Assembly: GCF_004571025.1 (NCBI RefSeq)
Contig: NZ_SPQT01000018.1
Location: 62,001-126,000, forward strand
From: Bradyrhizobium niftali
GTDB taxonomy: Bacteria > Pseudomonadota > Alphaproteobacteria > Rhizobiales > Xanthobacteraceae
Length of the DNA: 64,000 bases
Direction of reading: 5' to 3'
Shown here: positions 41,713 to 50,698 of the stretch, piece by piece
Position numbering within the stretch: the first letter of the stretch is position 1
How the letters are laid out: each line of letters begins with the position of its first letter
Notes under the pieces: generated by a model
The model's input: the letters and a program-made list of their open reading frames with translations, nothing else
The model's database searches: none
What the model was told of the DNA's origin: nothing
Program-made: the position numbers and the translations under genes

Positions 41713-42933
41713 CTACGGAAGTCTTTTTGTCGCCGTAAAGGGATTGAACCCCCGTTCTGCGAGAGCAGCCCACGAAGCTGCGCCAAGATGTGGCAATCGG
41801 AAATAGAGTCGTGGCTTGGCCGGATCGGTATCCAACATGAACCCGGTCGGTAGCCCTCGGACGCTTGTGGCATAGAACCCGCCATCCGGCGACCTCTGGG
41901 ATTCGATTACAGCGACCAACGATTTTGCCTCTCCAGTCCTGCCGAGCAATTTCAGCAAGAGAGCCATTTGGCCCGTCCCTTCGGTCCACACACCATCTCG
42001 GTCTTCACCGTAAGAAAAGCCCTTGTCGACACTCATTCGCTGTTCGGCGGTCGTAATTGCCGATGCAAATTTCTTGGCCGCTCCGGGGAGCGCCGTTAAG
42101 GGCCAGATTTGAGCATCAAGGGCCAAAATCGGATTGCGCGTGACGCCGTCTTCCGCGGTGCCTGCGGCGAAACAGGCGCATGCCGGATCCCACATCGTAT
42201 CTACGAAGTGCTCAGCAGCCGTTGCCATGTCACGCCAGCGCGAATCGCCTGTGCGGGTTGCAAGAAGGCCAAACGCGGCGGCGAGGTCAGTGTTGTGTTC
42301 AGTCGATTTCCATGTCCGTACGTCGGGCATCGGTTCGTGCCCAAAAGTACCGCCCGTGAAACCGCCAGTACCGCGCGTGTCGGCCCATTGCGCGACCCAG
42401 GTGCCAAGCCGTGCCGCACCATCGCGGAATCGAGAGCTGGCGCTCACATCGTCAATCGACAGCAAAGCCAACATTGCCCATGCAACGTTGCCATTATCGC
42501 TGCCGACCTGATATCGATCTTCTAACCACTTGTTCTGAGTATTGTCCCACCAACCCGGAAGTTTGGCGGAGCCACTCGCCACCACACCCGCGGCGTAAGC
42601 GTTCCGGAGCCGTCCATCATGCCAGGTCCGGTCGTTATCGATGGCCCAAAGAATCGCCGCGCCGATCCGAGATGCTTTGTCTCGCTCGCCGCAACCGACT
42701 AATGCGATGGCGGCCACCGCATTGTCATAAAGGTATGCGGCGCCATGGAGAGGCCCCGATTCCACGGTCGGATAGCTGGGCAAGAACAACGGCCCTGGCG
42801 GTGCCTTATCGATTAGACCAGCGAGGTACCCGCATGCAGACGCTTCTGGTGTTGCCAAAGCCCTTAGTGGAGTGGCGGCCATAATGACTATGAAAGTCGT
42901 TACGATCCATACGAAGGTTTCTATTCGGGCCAC
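41713..42933 (-). CDS. Exported six-hairpin (alpha/alpha toroid)-like protein
   Basis: A 406-residue protein. GTG at 42933 is preceded by GGAGA eight bases upstream and opens a signal peptide (VARIETFVWIVTTFIVIMAA), so the longer frame upstream is not favoured. The body shows helical repeats with aromatic and acidic positions, such as AYLYDNAVAAIALVGCG, LRNAYAAGVVAS, GSDNGNVAWAMLALL, STEHNTDLAAAFGLLA and WTEGTGQMALLLKLLG. This is the pattern of six-hairpin glycosidase-like proteins. Acidic residues in YDN, EHNTD and WTEGTGQ could be catalytic. Carbohydrate hydrolysis is a guess. Confidence 0.65.
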   Translation of the reverse strand: MARIETFVWIVTTFIVIMAATPLRALATPEASACGYLAGLIDKAPPGPLFLPSYPTVESGPLHGAAYLYDNAVAAIALVGCGERDKASRIGAAILWAIDNDRTWHDGRLRNAYAAGVVASGSAKLPGWWDNTQNKWLEDRYQVGSDNGNVAWAMLALLSIDDVSASSRFRDGAARLGTWVAQWADTRGTGGFTGGTFGHEPMPDVRTWKSTEHNTDLAAAFGLLATRTGDSRWRDMATAAEHFVDTMWDPACACFAAGTAEDGVTRNPILALDAQIWPLTALPGAAKKFASAITTAEQRMSVDKGFSYGEDRDGVWTEGTGQMALLLKLLGRTGEAKSLVAVIESQRSPDGGFYATSVRGLPTGFMLDTDPAKPRLYFRLPHLGAASWAALAERGFNPFTATKRLP

Positions 42934-43421
42934 TTGCTGTTCTCCGGGGTGGACGATGACACACCCATCGGCAATGTCTGGAAGTGGCCCATCTCGGACC
43001 TGCGAACGTCGCCAGCCAATGTCCGATTGTCGCGCAGAAGCAGACATCGTAGCACCTGTTGAATGACGTACGAGCACGCCGTCTCAGACGGCCAACTATA
43101 TGATCGTCATTTTGCGCGAATTCGTCCGCGTTCGTTTTGAAAACGACTCGATCCTGCAAGTCGTTCGAGACGCTGCGGAATTCGCCCCGTTTTTTGTGTC
43201 GGCGGGCGCTCGGTCCGGCAGCTTCGGCTTAGTCGCGGATAGCCCTGGTTCAGGACGAAGTTGAAAGCCGTATTCGCACGATGTTGCCGGCGATCGCTCG
43301 ATCGAATTCGCTCCGGCTCGCCAGGGTCAACCGAAGGCGCGTCAGGGCTACTCATCTGGCCCCGCTGACCGGCCAAAGACGGCCCCCTCCATCGAGGGGG
43401 CGTCTCCCCTGCTAATCCCTG
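42934..43421. other. Intergenic region with terminator and repeat remnant
   Basis: No gene is supported. At 43109-43140 a CATTTTGCGCGAATTCGTCC stretch resembles the G/C-T/C-G repeats that follow the tRNA fragments. A hairpin GCCCCCTC-CATC-GAGGGGGC (43382-43401) followed on the minus strand by GTCTTT fits a terminator for the methyltransferase gene. Confidence 0.4.
43382..43401 (-). terminator. Rho-independent-like terminator
   Basis: A perfect eight-bp GC stem with CATC loop lies 21 bp past the stop codon of the methyltransferase; a short T-rich tail follows on the minus strand. Confidence 0.55.
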
Positions 43422-44285
43422 TCAGCTTGGCGGATTGCGCGCCGTGACGATCCACGTCGCTCTGTCGATCATCACCGACCGCTCGCCGGGGCGGCCCGCG
43501 AAGGCGGCACGAACCGCGGCCGAGGCGCGAGCGCGGATGTCGTCGGGCTGATCAGCGAGCGCGCGCGACAGCGGGCCGACCTCGAGCGTCATCTTCACCG
43601 CGTCGTCGAGCGCCGCCTCCCGCGTCGCGCCCTCGCCAAACGGGATGGAAGCATCGAAGGGCGCGATAGCGATATCGGTGAAGCCGGCCGCCGTCAGGAT
43701 GCGAGCCACCCGCCCCCGGTCGCCGAACGAGAATGGGCCGGGCGCTTCGGGATCGGGCGGCGCCGTCAGCGGGACGATGCCTTTGATCGCGTCCATCGGC
43801 AATCGCACCCAATCGTTCTCGACCATGCCGCGCCAGCAGACGAAAGCGACCCGCCCGCCCGGCTTGAGCGCACGGCGCATATGAGCGAACGCCGCCGTAG
43901 GATCGTCGAAGAACATCACCCCGAAACGCGAGAACAGGATGTCGAACGCGGCCTCGGGCAGCTCGGCGCTGCCAGCGTCGGCCACCCGGAACTGGACCGG
44001 CGTATCCTGTGGCGCAAGCGCGCGCGCTCGGCCGATCAGCGGTTCAAATATGTCCACGCCCAGCACTTGGCCCCCCGCGCCGACGCGGGCGGCCAGAGCC
44101 AGACTCGACGCGCCCGCGCCGCAGCCGATGTCCAGCACGCGTTCGCCAGTGGCGGGGGCGGCAGCTTCGATCGCGGCCTGGCCGAACACCGCCGCCATGG
44201 CATCGAGCCGGGCCTGGTTAGCGACCCAGCGCTCCCCGCTTTGGCCATTCCAGTCGGCGACCTGATAAGCTGATGTCGGCATCAC
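43422..44285 (-). CDS. Class I SAM-dependent methyltransferase
   Basis: A 287-residue methyltransferase of the Methyltransf_25 type. Motif I is RVLDIGCGAGASSLALAARVG, followed by VLGVDIFEPLIGRA, and FDILFSRFGVMFFDDP with RRALKPGGRVAFVCWR. The opening YQVADWNGQSGERWVANQARLDAM is characteristic of a subfamily found widely in proteobacteria. It ends the cluster that begins with the flavoprotein reductase at 46291 and is 14 bp from the NTF2-like gene. The substrate is unknown. Confidence 0.85.
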   Translation of the reverse strand: MMPTSAYQVADWNGQSGERWVANQARLDAMAAVFGQAAIEAAAPATGERVLDIGCGAGASSLALAARVGAGGQVLGVDIFEPLIGRARALAPQDTPVQFRVADAGSAELPEAAFDILFSRFGVMFFDDPTAAFAHMRRALKPGGRVAFVCWRGMVENDWVRLPMDAIKGIVPLTAPPDPEAPGPFSFGDRGRVARILTAAGFTDIAIAPFDASIPFGEGATREAALDDAVKMTLEVGPLSRALADQPDDIRARASAAVRAAFAGRPGERSVMIDRATWIVTARNPPS

Positions 44286-44299
44286 ACGAATGATCCGCG

Positions 44300-44758
44300 T
44301 TAGCTCACGATTGGTCCAGCCGCAGCTTCATCCAAACCGGCACGAGCTTGGATAGCGAGGCTTCGTTCTGCAGCCTGCGAGTCGAAGTATTCCTCAATCG
44401 AATAAACCTTGCCCCATCGCAACTTGAAGACGTGGACGCCCCTGTTCACATACGAGCTTTGGCCGTCAAGTAGCCTCGCGTTGGCCCGCCACTTGACGAA
44501 CACTGTTGTATTCCATGGCCAACCCGTCACCTCGACCTGCTCAATATCTATGTGCAGCTTCGGGAAAACACGGCCCATGCGCTCGAACCACTGCTTCACC
44601 GATTGCTTTCCATGTCGCTCACCCCCCAACGCATGATCTCCGGCAACCCAGTGATACGCGTTTGGTGTTAGGCCTTTTGCAGCATCATCCCAATGCTGGT
44701 TGTTGACATGATCGAAGCTCCTGCGGATCTCTTTTTTGACAATTAGACTGTAGACCAT
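44300..44758 (-). CDS. SnoaL/NTF2-like protein
   Basis: A 152-residue NTF2-fold protein starting at ATG 44758 (GGGGG upstream). It shows the SnoaL layout: helices with VNNQHWDDAAKGLTPNAYHWVAGDHALGGERHGKQSVKQWFERMGRVFP, then beta strands LHIDIEQVEVTGWPWNTTVFVKWRANARL and a final YVNRGVHVFKLRWGKVYSIEEYFDSQ. These are often polyketide cyclases or sigma-factor-linked domains; here it is an isolated single domain. It is part of the TetR-controlled cluster by position, but the 144-bp gap before it could hold its own promoter. Confidence 0.8.
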   Translation of the reverse strand: MVYSLIVKKEIRRSFDHVNNQHWDDAAKGLTPNAYHWVAGDHALGGERHGKQSVKQWFERMGRVFPKLHIDIEQVEVTGWPWNTTVFVKWRANARLLDGQSSYVNRGVHVFKLRWGKVYSIEEYFDSQAAERSLAIQARAGLDEAAAGPIVS

Positions 44759-44902
44759 TGATGCCCCCTGTTGTTGGATAGCCGACGGCTCTGCAAGACG
44801 GATGGATACTTTCCAGATACTGAAAGCTGCTCCGGGTAACGACGGCGATCTGTTGGGAAAGCTGACTGACGGGCGGCCACGCAGACGGCAGCGGCGCAAT
44901 AG

Positions 44903-45388
44903 TCAGAGCCAGCGGCGAACCTCGGCCTTGTAGCGGCGGTAGTCGTCGCCGAACTTCGTTTCGAGATAGCGCTCCTCGCGGGCGATCACCTGCGTCTGGA
45001 TCGCGATCAGCACCAACGGGAACAAGGCGAAGGCGATCGGCCCGTCGAAGCCGATCGCAAGGCCGGCATAGATAAGCGCCATGCCGAGATACATGGGATT
45101 GCGGGTCCACCGATAAGGGCCGGTCGTTGCGATGAGGGTCGTTGGCTGCGACGGCGGAACGTTGGTGCCCAGCCGCCGGAACAGCCCCGCCGCCGCAAGC
45201 ATCATCGCCGCGCCGGCAACGAACAGCAGCGCGCCCGTCGCGACCAGCAACCGCCAGTCGATGCCGAAAGAGCGCAGGGTGACGAACCGCTCCGCCGCCA
45301 GCCCCAACAGCAGCGCTCCCAGATAGACGAAGGGCGGAGGGAAGCGCACACCCGCGCTGTCCGGTTCGACGGCCATGCTCATCTCCAA
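44903..45388 (-). CDS. ICMT/PEMT-type integral membrane methyltransferase
   Basis: A 161-residue membrane protein with about four helices (residues 20-40, 47-70, 100-118 and 120-138). The C-terminal catalytic signature is TGPYRWTRNPMYLGMALIYAGLAIGF, followed by REERYLETKFGDDYRRYKAEVRRWL, typical of isoprenylcysteine carboxyl methyltransferase-like proteins. It lies 9 bp after the reductase gene, so the two are co-transcribed. In bacteria such proteins modify small thiols, lipids or unknown targets. Confidence 0.85.
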   Translation of the reverse strand: MEMSMAVEPDSAGVRFPPPFVYLGALLLGLAAERFVTLRSFGIDWRLLVATGALLFVAGAAMMLAAAGLFRRLGTNVPPSQPTTLIATTGPYRWTRNPMYLGMALIYAGLAIGFDGPIAFALFPLVLIAIQTQVIAREERYLETKFGDDYRRYKAEVRRWL

Positions 45389-45397
45389 TCTGTGCTC

Positions 45398-46291
45398 TCA
45401 AACCACCATCGACTGCTGGGCGAAGATACCCGCCATCGCGCCCTGCGATGATGCCTGGGTGACCGAGGGCAAGAAGGGAGTGGTGAGGTCGCCGGCGGCG
45501 TAGATGCCGGGCATGCTGGTTTGGCGGCGCTCGTCGACCTTTAGGGCGATGCCGGCGGGCGTAGCCACGGTGGCGAGACCCAGTAATTCATGCAGGCTTG
45601 CGGACGGCTTGTTGCGCGGATTGGCGAACAGGATGTCGACCGCGACCTTGCGGCCGGTATCGAGATTGACGGTGGCGATATGGCCCTTGTGATGGGCGAT
45701 CTCGACGATCCGGCCATCGACGACAGGTACGTTGCGGCGCGCCAGATCGGCCTGGATATCGGGCGGAATGTCGTGACCATCGGCGAAGAGCGTCAACTTG
45801 TCGGTCCAATCGTGGAACAGCCTGACCTGATTGTGCGACTGCGGGCCGGACCAGACGAGGCCCCAATGCCGGCCGGCGACTTCAAAGCCGTCGCAATACG
45901 GGCAGGGCACGATGGACGTGCCCCAGCTTTCGGCGTAGCCCGGAACGTCAGGCATCTGGTCGACGACGCCATAGCTCAGGATCACACGACGCGCCCGAAG
46001 GCTTTCGCCATCGGAAGTGAGGACCTTGAAATCGTCGAGGGCGCCCGAGACGCCGTCGGCCCGGGCACTGACCAGCTTGATCGCGGGATAACGCGCCAAC
46101 TGCTGTCGCGCCTCGGCCAGGATGTCCAGCGGCGGCTTGTGATCGTGGCCGAGCAGTCCATGCGAGTGGCCGGCGAAGCGGTTGCGCGGCAGGCCGGTAT
46201 CGAGAACGGTGACCTTGCGGCGGGCACGGCCGAGCTGCAGGGCGCCGGCGAGACCGGCAAAGCTGCCGCCGATGATGATGACGTCATCCAT
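45398..46291 (-). CDS. Thioredoxin-reductase-like FAD/NAD(P)H oxidoreductase
   Basis: A 297-residue two-dinucleotide-domain flavoprotein. The FAD motif is DVIIIGGSFAGLAGALQLGRARRKVTVLD at the N-terminus; the redox pair is in IVPCPYCDGFEVAG, the usual TrxR CxxC; and FAD-binding MPGIYAAGDLTT is near the end. The second nucleotide site is less typical (HWGLVWSGPQSHNQ rather than GxGxxA), so pyridine nucleotide use is less certain. It is divergent from a TetR gene with an 18-bp palindrome in between. Confidence 0.86.
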   Translation of the reverse strand: MDDVIIIGGSFAGLAGALQLGRARRKVTVLDTGLPRNRFAGHSHGLLGHDHKPPLDILAEARQQLARYPAIKLVSARADGVSGALDDFKVLTSDGESLRARRVILSYGVVDQMPDVPGYAESWGTSIVPCPYCDGFEVAGRHWGLVWSGPQSHNQVRLFHDWTDKLTLFADGHDIPPDIQADLARRNVPVVDGRIVEIAHHKGHIATVNLDTGRKVAVDILFANPRNKPSASLHELLGLATVATPAGIALKVDERRQTSMPGIYAAGDLTTPFLPSVTQASSQGAMAGIFAQQSMVV

Positions 46292-46346
46292 GGTGATGGC
46301 TCCGTTGGAGGACAGGTTGCAACCTACCCATTGGCTTGCACATTTC

Positions 46347-46364
46347 CGATACCATATGGTATCG
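46347..46364. promoter_or_regulatory. TetR operator, perfect 18-bp palindrome
   Basis: CGATACCATATGGTATCG is perfectly symmetric. It lies between the divergent starts of the reductase (46291) and the TetR gene (46405). Confidence 0.8.
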
Positions 46365-46404
46365 TAATGCTAGTATTGAGATACTGTCAAGTACTGGAAT
46401 TGTC

Positions 46405-47088
46405 GTGACCGAAAACAGCCAGGGCCGGCGCGGCCGACCCGCCAACGAAGCGCTCGGCCAAACGATCGTCGACGCCGCGCGCGAACTCTTTTTGGAATTG
46501 GGTTTTCAGGCGACGACCTTGGACAAGGTCGCCCAGCGAGCGAAGATATCCAAGCTCAGCATCTACAGGCACTTCGAGAACAAGGAGGCGCTGTTCGGCG
46601 CGGCCATGGCGGCCGGCTGCCATCAGTTGTTTGCACCACAGGCCCTGCTTGAAGGCGTCGACGGTCCGGTCGAAGACCAGCTCATGGCGGTGGGATCATT
46701 ACTCCTTCGCACGCTGTTGAGATCAGACGTCCGCAGTGTCGAAGCCATGGTCATGGCCGACAAGACGAGTCAAAACGCGTTAAGCAAGCTCCATTTCGAA
46801 GCCGGCCCCGCCCATGTCATCGCCCAAATCGAGGCCCTGCTGCGTCAGTTGCACGCGAAGGCGCTTCTGAACGTGCCCGATCCTCTCCGGTCCGCCCGCT
46901 TGTTTGCCGCGCTTTTCAAAGGATCCGATCTCCTGATGATCGCGCGCTTCGATCAGGCGAGAGCAGAGGACGACAACGAAATCGAATCCTATTGCCGGTC
47001 GGCCGTCGCCATGTTCATCGCCGCGCACGGCGGCAACGACCACGTGGGCGGATATTTGCCTGCCCCAAGGTCAAAAAACAAAATTTGA
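46405..47088 (+). CDS. TetR family transcriptional regulator
   Basis: A 227-residue regulator with GTG start at 46405; the preceding part of the frame contains the operator and is not coding. The helix-turn-helix is VDAARELFLELGFQATTLDKVAQRAKISKLSIYRHFENKEALFGAAM (about residues 17-65), and GRRGRPANEALG is the typical basic lead-in. The C-terminal domain looks like the TetR_C AefR-type. It should repress the divergent reductase cluster through the palindrome at 46347-46364. Confidence 0.85.
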   Translation: MTENSQGRRGRPANEALGQTIVDAARELFLELGFQATTLDKVAQRAKISKLSIYRHFENKEALFGAAMAAGCHQLFAPQALLEGVDGPVEDQLMAVGSLLLRTLLRSDVRSVEAMVMADKTSQNALSKLHFEAGPAHVIAQIEALLRQLHAKALLNVPDPLRSARLFAALFKGSDLLMIARFDQARAEDDNEIESYCRSAVAMFIAAHGGNDHVGGYLPAPRSKNKI

Positions 47089-47693
47089 ATCGTGCGTGAC
47101 CGATGTTGTCAAAATAACCGAGACCGGTTTGAAAATCATGGAGGCTGAAGAGCTTTCGATTGGCGACAAGATCGCGGAAAAATACGCTTGTTGAACTATC
47201 GGTTGCGATACCAGTCCGCACGATGATTCCTGCGCGCCCACCCGCTCTTGTCAATTGGGAAGAAAAGGGGCGTCCGGTCAATCGGCGGGGCACCCATCTT
47301 CCTTGGAGATGCAGCGGACAGCCCTCGACGAGAAAAGACCCCCTCACTTTTTTCGGGTCGCAAATTCGGCGAAAAAAATCGAGGAAAAATTTGACAGGCG
47401 TTTCAGGGAGATCTGAGATCGAGTCGTTTTCAAAGTGTCCGCATAGTTTGATTGTCGGGACCAAACAGAAACGAGTCGGCTAAGTCATTGATTCTGTATA
47501 CGGCACCAAAAATTCATGAGTCGATAAACCAAAGAATCTTGAGTCGATTTGACGCGATTCCAAAGAGTCGCGAGTCGATCTATAAAATATGCTGGATGTT
47601 GGGTGCCTGCCGTCGGCGGCCCCACTAGATATCGCCCCCTCGAGGGGCCGTGTCGATGAAGTGGGGAGTAGTCGAAACGACTCTCAACCCAGG
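47089..47693. other. AT-richer intergenic region with GAGTCG cluster
   Basis: No gene is supported. GAGTCG occurs six times in 160 bp (47421, 47473, 47518, 47541, 47565, 47572), three times as GAGTCGAT, and is followed by TATAAAAT. The region is lower in GC than its surroundings. Confidence 0.45.
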
Positions 47694-48014
47694 TCAGTCG
47701 CCGTGCTCTCTACTGAGCGAGGTCCAGACTATCGCGACGGAGTGCTGCGTGCCCCATTCCTCGATCGCCGCTGAGGAGAATTTGAAGCCATGATCGATCC
47801 AGACTTCATCTGGGCATCCCGAATCCGCGCAGGCTTTCTCCAACATCGCCTGGATATCCCCGGGTGCTTCGAACGCCGCGGATGCTACAGCGAGCCGCGA
47901 ATAGCGGTCGACCGCAATCGCCAAGAATGGTTCGCCATGCACGTCGAGGGTTGTGATCTCGATTTGCCAAATCCGGCCTCGGCGTTCACCATTGACGGGC
48001 TTACTGAGGGTCAT
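47694..48014 (-). pseudogene. Transposase/integrase catalytic-core (rve) remnant
   Basis: A 106-residue frame reads as the first two-thirds of a DDE integrase core: WQIEITTLDVHGEPFLAIAVDRYSRLAVAS, with the first catalytic aspartate position replaced by glutamate-containing sequence, and CPDEVWIDHGFKFSSAAIEEW, matching the DxG-x-EF second site (DHG here). The upstream and downstream parts of the gene are missing, and no inverted terminal repeats are visible. It is a dead insertion sequence fragment. Confidence 0.65.
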
Positions 48015-48245
48015 CTTGATTGGCGTAGCACATGGCGGACAGATGCAGGCCCCTAAAGTCGTTGATTTCTTGCGCGCCTCGCTGCCCGGTTGAATTGACG
48101 GTTAATGCGCGGTCGATCCCGCTTTCACCTCCGCTTCACCGCCCAGAGTTGATTGGACTCCGGCCGGCACACCGTTGCGCAGCGTCGCGAAGAATAACCT
48201 TCGGCGCCTACACCGCGCTCCGGCCCGCGACCAACGAAGGAAGCC

Positions 48246-48596
48246 GTGACAGCCGGCCGACGCGCTGAATTTTCCGCCTTCGTCCTCGACTTTCTGGACT
48301 TCATCGAGGAGAAAATCCGGGAGGCGCTGCAGGACGAGTCCTCGGGGCCGGCTGCCATCGGCGAGGCGGCCGGGAGGGTGCCCGTGCTGCGCGACCGGCT
48401 CCGCGAGAACGACGTCGTTGCCACGCAGTTCGTTCTTGTGCTCGGCAACGTCATCGAGCAGCGATGGGCGGCGGAGTGGTGGGACGGCTTCGCGAAGATG
48501 GACCGGGCGGAATTCGAAGTCGCCGCCCCCGACCTGGTCGGGCCGCGCGGCCGGTTGGCGGTCCTTCGCAAGGTCGCGGCTGCGGACGGCTCCTAG
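48246..48596 (+). CDS. Small hypothetical protein
   Basis: A 116-residue soluble protein starting at GTG 48246 with AAGGAAG upstream. It is largely helical: EFSAFVLDFLDFIEEKIREALQDE, then VPVLRDRLRENDVVATQFVLVLGNVIEQRWAAEWWDGFAKMDRAEFEV. Codon use is GC-rich at third positions, as for real genes here. No family is recognised. It lies in decayed mobile DNA. Confidence 0.5.
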   Translation: MTAGRRAEFSAFVLDFLDFIEEKIREALQDESSGPAAIGEAAGRVPVLRDRLRENDVVATQFVLVLGNVIEQRWAAEWWDGFAKMDRAEFEVAAPDLVGPRGRLAVLRKVAAADGS

Positions 48597-48654
48597 GCGG
48601 CTTCTCACCCGGGCCACGACTCGGATAGCCTCGCTGCGCCCAGGATGCGGCGAG

Positions 48655-49241
48655 ATGGTCACCGAACCCAAGCTCGCTGACATCGATCTTAAGCCAGCAG
48701 TTTATCTGGCTCGCGAGACCATTCCTGTTCGCGTCGCGTCCAGTGCCGTGCCACCAGCGGTTACTAAGGCCGTGGAGGACCTTGTTAGGACGCCCTGCAT
48801 GTCATCACGCGCAGCAGCTGATGCTGTGACGGCGTTGAAAGGGGGGCACGAGACCCCGGCCATGGAAGCCATTGTCGCGCACATGCGCAAGGACTCCGAT
48901 TGTCGTCCGACTCGGTCCGGGCATGCCGAAGGGCGTGCTGCACGACATGGACAACATCGTGCGGGACTATCTAATCCCACATTTCGTGCCCACGTTTGGC
49001 ACGGTCAGCGACTTCCGGTGGCTGTATCCCGCGAGCGCAAACCGCTTGGGGCTGGATCGGATGCCGCCCAAGGGGGACCCGGGCCGGGGTGACCCGCTAT
49101 GAGGCATGGCGCCTGCCTGCAGCGAAGAAGGGCGAGAAAGGTTTCGTGAGCGCCGCGATCGTGCTCGACGATATCGTCTCCGGAAGTCTGTTCCAGCAGA
49201 TCGATCGGGAAATCGGCGAATGGGCTGAAAAACTGGATTGA
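48655..49241 (+). pseudogene. Hypothetical gene split over three frames
   Basis: Three consecutive frames read sensibly in turn: MVTEPKLADIDLKPAVYLA to about 48890; then TPIVVRLGPGMPKGV, DMDNIVRDYLIPHFVPTFGTVSDFRW to about 49080; then TRYEAWRLPAAKKGEKGFVSAAIVLDDIVSGSL to the stop at 49241. Junctions near 48890 and 49090 (a G-rich run) look like one-base indels. DMDNIVRDYL faintly recalls the acidic DxDN motif of RusA-type resolvases, but I do not assign it. A decayed gene is the most economical reading. Confidence 0.4.
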
Positions 49242-49389
49242 TCGCCTGGGCGCTCTGCAAACGGAGCGTCGTCACGTCGCGGGCCTGCCAGTGATGTCCG
49301 GACGAGATGGGGCGACACGCGTCGCGCGAAGGAATCGAGAATGTGCACCTCGCATCAATATTTTGTCTAACTGACATTGCGCCGGAATC

Positions 49390-50646
49390 ATGTTGTTCGC
49401 TTCGCTTCGGAAGGGGTTGGGGATTCGGATGATGTTTCGGAACTTGATGATCTCGTCGAGCGCTGCGATGGCACTGCTCGCGAGCGCAAATATTGCGGAC
49501 GCAGGCTATGTCCAGTCGTGGCTAGACTCCAAAGGCGGCTGCCAGCCGGGGCCGCTGCAATTGATGGGCGACTACGTGCGGCCCGGCGACCGGGCGTTCC
49601 TCGGCAGGCCGGCCCAAGATTGGACCGACGAGGATGTGGAGGAGTATCGAACCGTCTACGCGGCCTGCGTCCGACGATTCGCTTCCTTCGCGACCGGGAT
49701 GGTGAACCCGACACCGGAAAAGATCGAGGCCCGCGTCGCGGAGGAGGTCGGACGCCTGAAGCGCAATTTCATCGAGCCGGCTCGGGCGCAGGCGAGCGCC
49801 GAGAGCGCGAAGACCGAAGCGCGGCGCAAGCTGGCCGAGGAACGGGCGCTGCGCGAACAGGAGCAGGTCGCCAGACAGGCCGAGCGTGACGGTGAGGCGG
49901 CGGCGGAGTTCCGCCGGCTGGAGGAAGACCGCGCACGTCGCGACCGCGAGCGGCTTCAGGAACAGGCGAAACGCGACCGTGCCGCCGCCGAGGAGGCGCT
50001 TCGGCGCGCGGAGGCCGAAGAACCGAAGATCGCGGAGGTGGCGAAGGAGGCCGACGCGGCACGGCGAGAGCGCGAGGCGGCGGAGCAGCGGCTTGCCGAG
50101 ATCAGGAGCCGGCTCCGCGCCGAGGAGGAAAAGCGCCGCAAGGCCTTTGCCGAAGCGCAAGCCGCGGAAGGCGCTCGGGCGCCGAGGGGCGCGCGCGAAG
50201 CCGAGGGCGGAAAACTGGGGATCATCGCCGGCGACTTCCACCTCCGGTTCAACGAGATGTCCGCTTCCATGAATTTCGATCTGCGCGCCTTGAGCTTGGG
50301 CTGCAGTTCCCAAGTGAAGACCGCGTGCAGATTCAAGGTGAACGAGCGAGTCTTCGTGACGACCGCTTCGGAGAATGACGACCCGCTCGCGACCGAAATC
50401 ACCGTCCTGCACGATCCCGACGGCACCGTCTCGGTCGCCACGGTGCAGGCCGTGACAACGTTCATGATCGTCGCGCGACTGTTGAATCCCTCAGGCGATC
50501 GGCAGAGGCAAAGCGAAATGGTGATCTCGTTGCTCAATGGCTTGAAGGATAAGTCAGAAAGCCATGCCAATCTGAACGGAATCCACTATCTGCTGATGAA
50601 AAATGCGGCAGGGCTGTTCTTCATAGCCGAACCGGCGGCGACATAG
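49390..50646 (+). CDS. Exported coiled-coil protein
   Basis: A 418-residue protein; the start may be ATG 49429 or 49432, giving the signal peptide MMFRNLMISSSAAMALLASA. Residues about 40-110 contain CQPGPLQLMGDYVRPGDRAFLGRPAQDWTDED. Residues about 115-275 form a long highly charged coiled coil (Glu/Arg/Ala-rich, for example EEDRARRDRERLQEQAKRDR). The C-terminal 130 residues are a globular domain with GDFHLRFNEMSASMNFDLRALSLG. A terminator-like inverted repeat (50672-50698) follows. No function is recognised. Confidence 0.6.
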   Translation: MLFASLRKGLGIRMMFRNLMISSSAAMALLASANIADAGYVQSWLDSKGGCQPGPLQLMGDYVRPGDRAFLGRPAQDWTDEDVEEYRTVYAACVRRFASFATGMVNPTPEKIEARVAEEVGRLKRNFIEPARAQASAESAKTEARRKLAEERALREQEQVARQAERDGEAAAEFRRLEEDRARRDRERLQEQAKRDRAAAEEALRRAEAEEPKIAEVAKEADAARREREAAEQRLAEIRSRLRAEEEKRRKAFAEAQAAEGARAPRGAREAEGGKLGIIAGDFHLRFNEMSASMNFDLRALSLGCSSQVKTACRFKVNERVFVTTASENDDPLATEITVLHDPDGTVSVATVQAVTTFMIVARLLNPSGDRQRQSEMVISLLNGLKDKSESHANLNGIHYLLMKNAAGLFFIAEPAAT

Positions 50647-50671
50647 GTCGGCGACGTGCCGGACGATCTCA

Positions 50672-50698
50672 GCGAACGATCTGCGTGAGGTCGTTCGC
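50672..50698 (+). terminator. Hairpin after the coiled-coil gene
   Basis: GCGAACGA (50672-50679) pairs with TCGTTCGC (50691-50698). No T tract is present. The remainder of the gap 50647-51032 has no supported gene. Confidence 0.4.

Noticed and set aside
47421..47579. CRISPR array
   Set aside because: The repeated unit is only 6-8 bases with irregular spacing and no cas genes are present.
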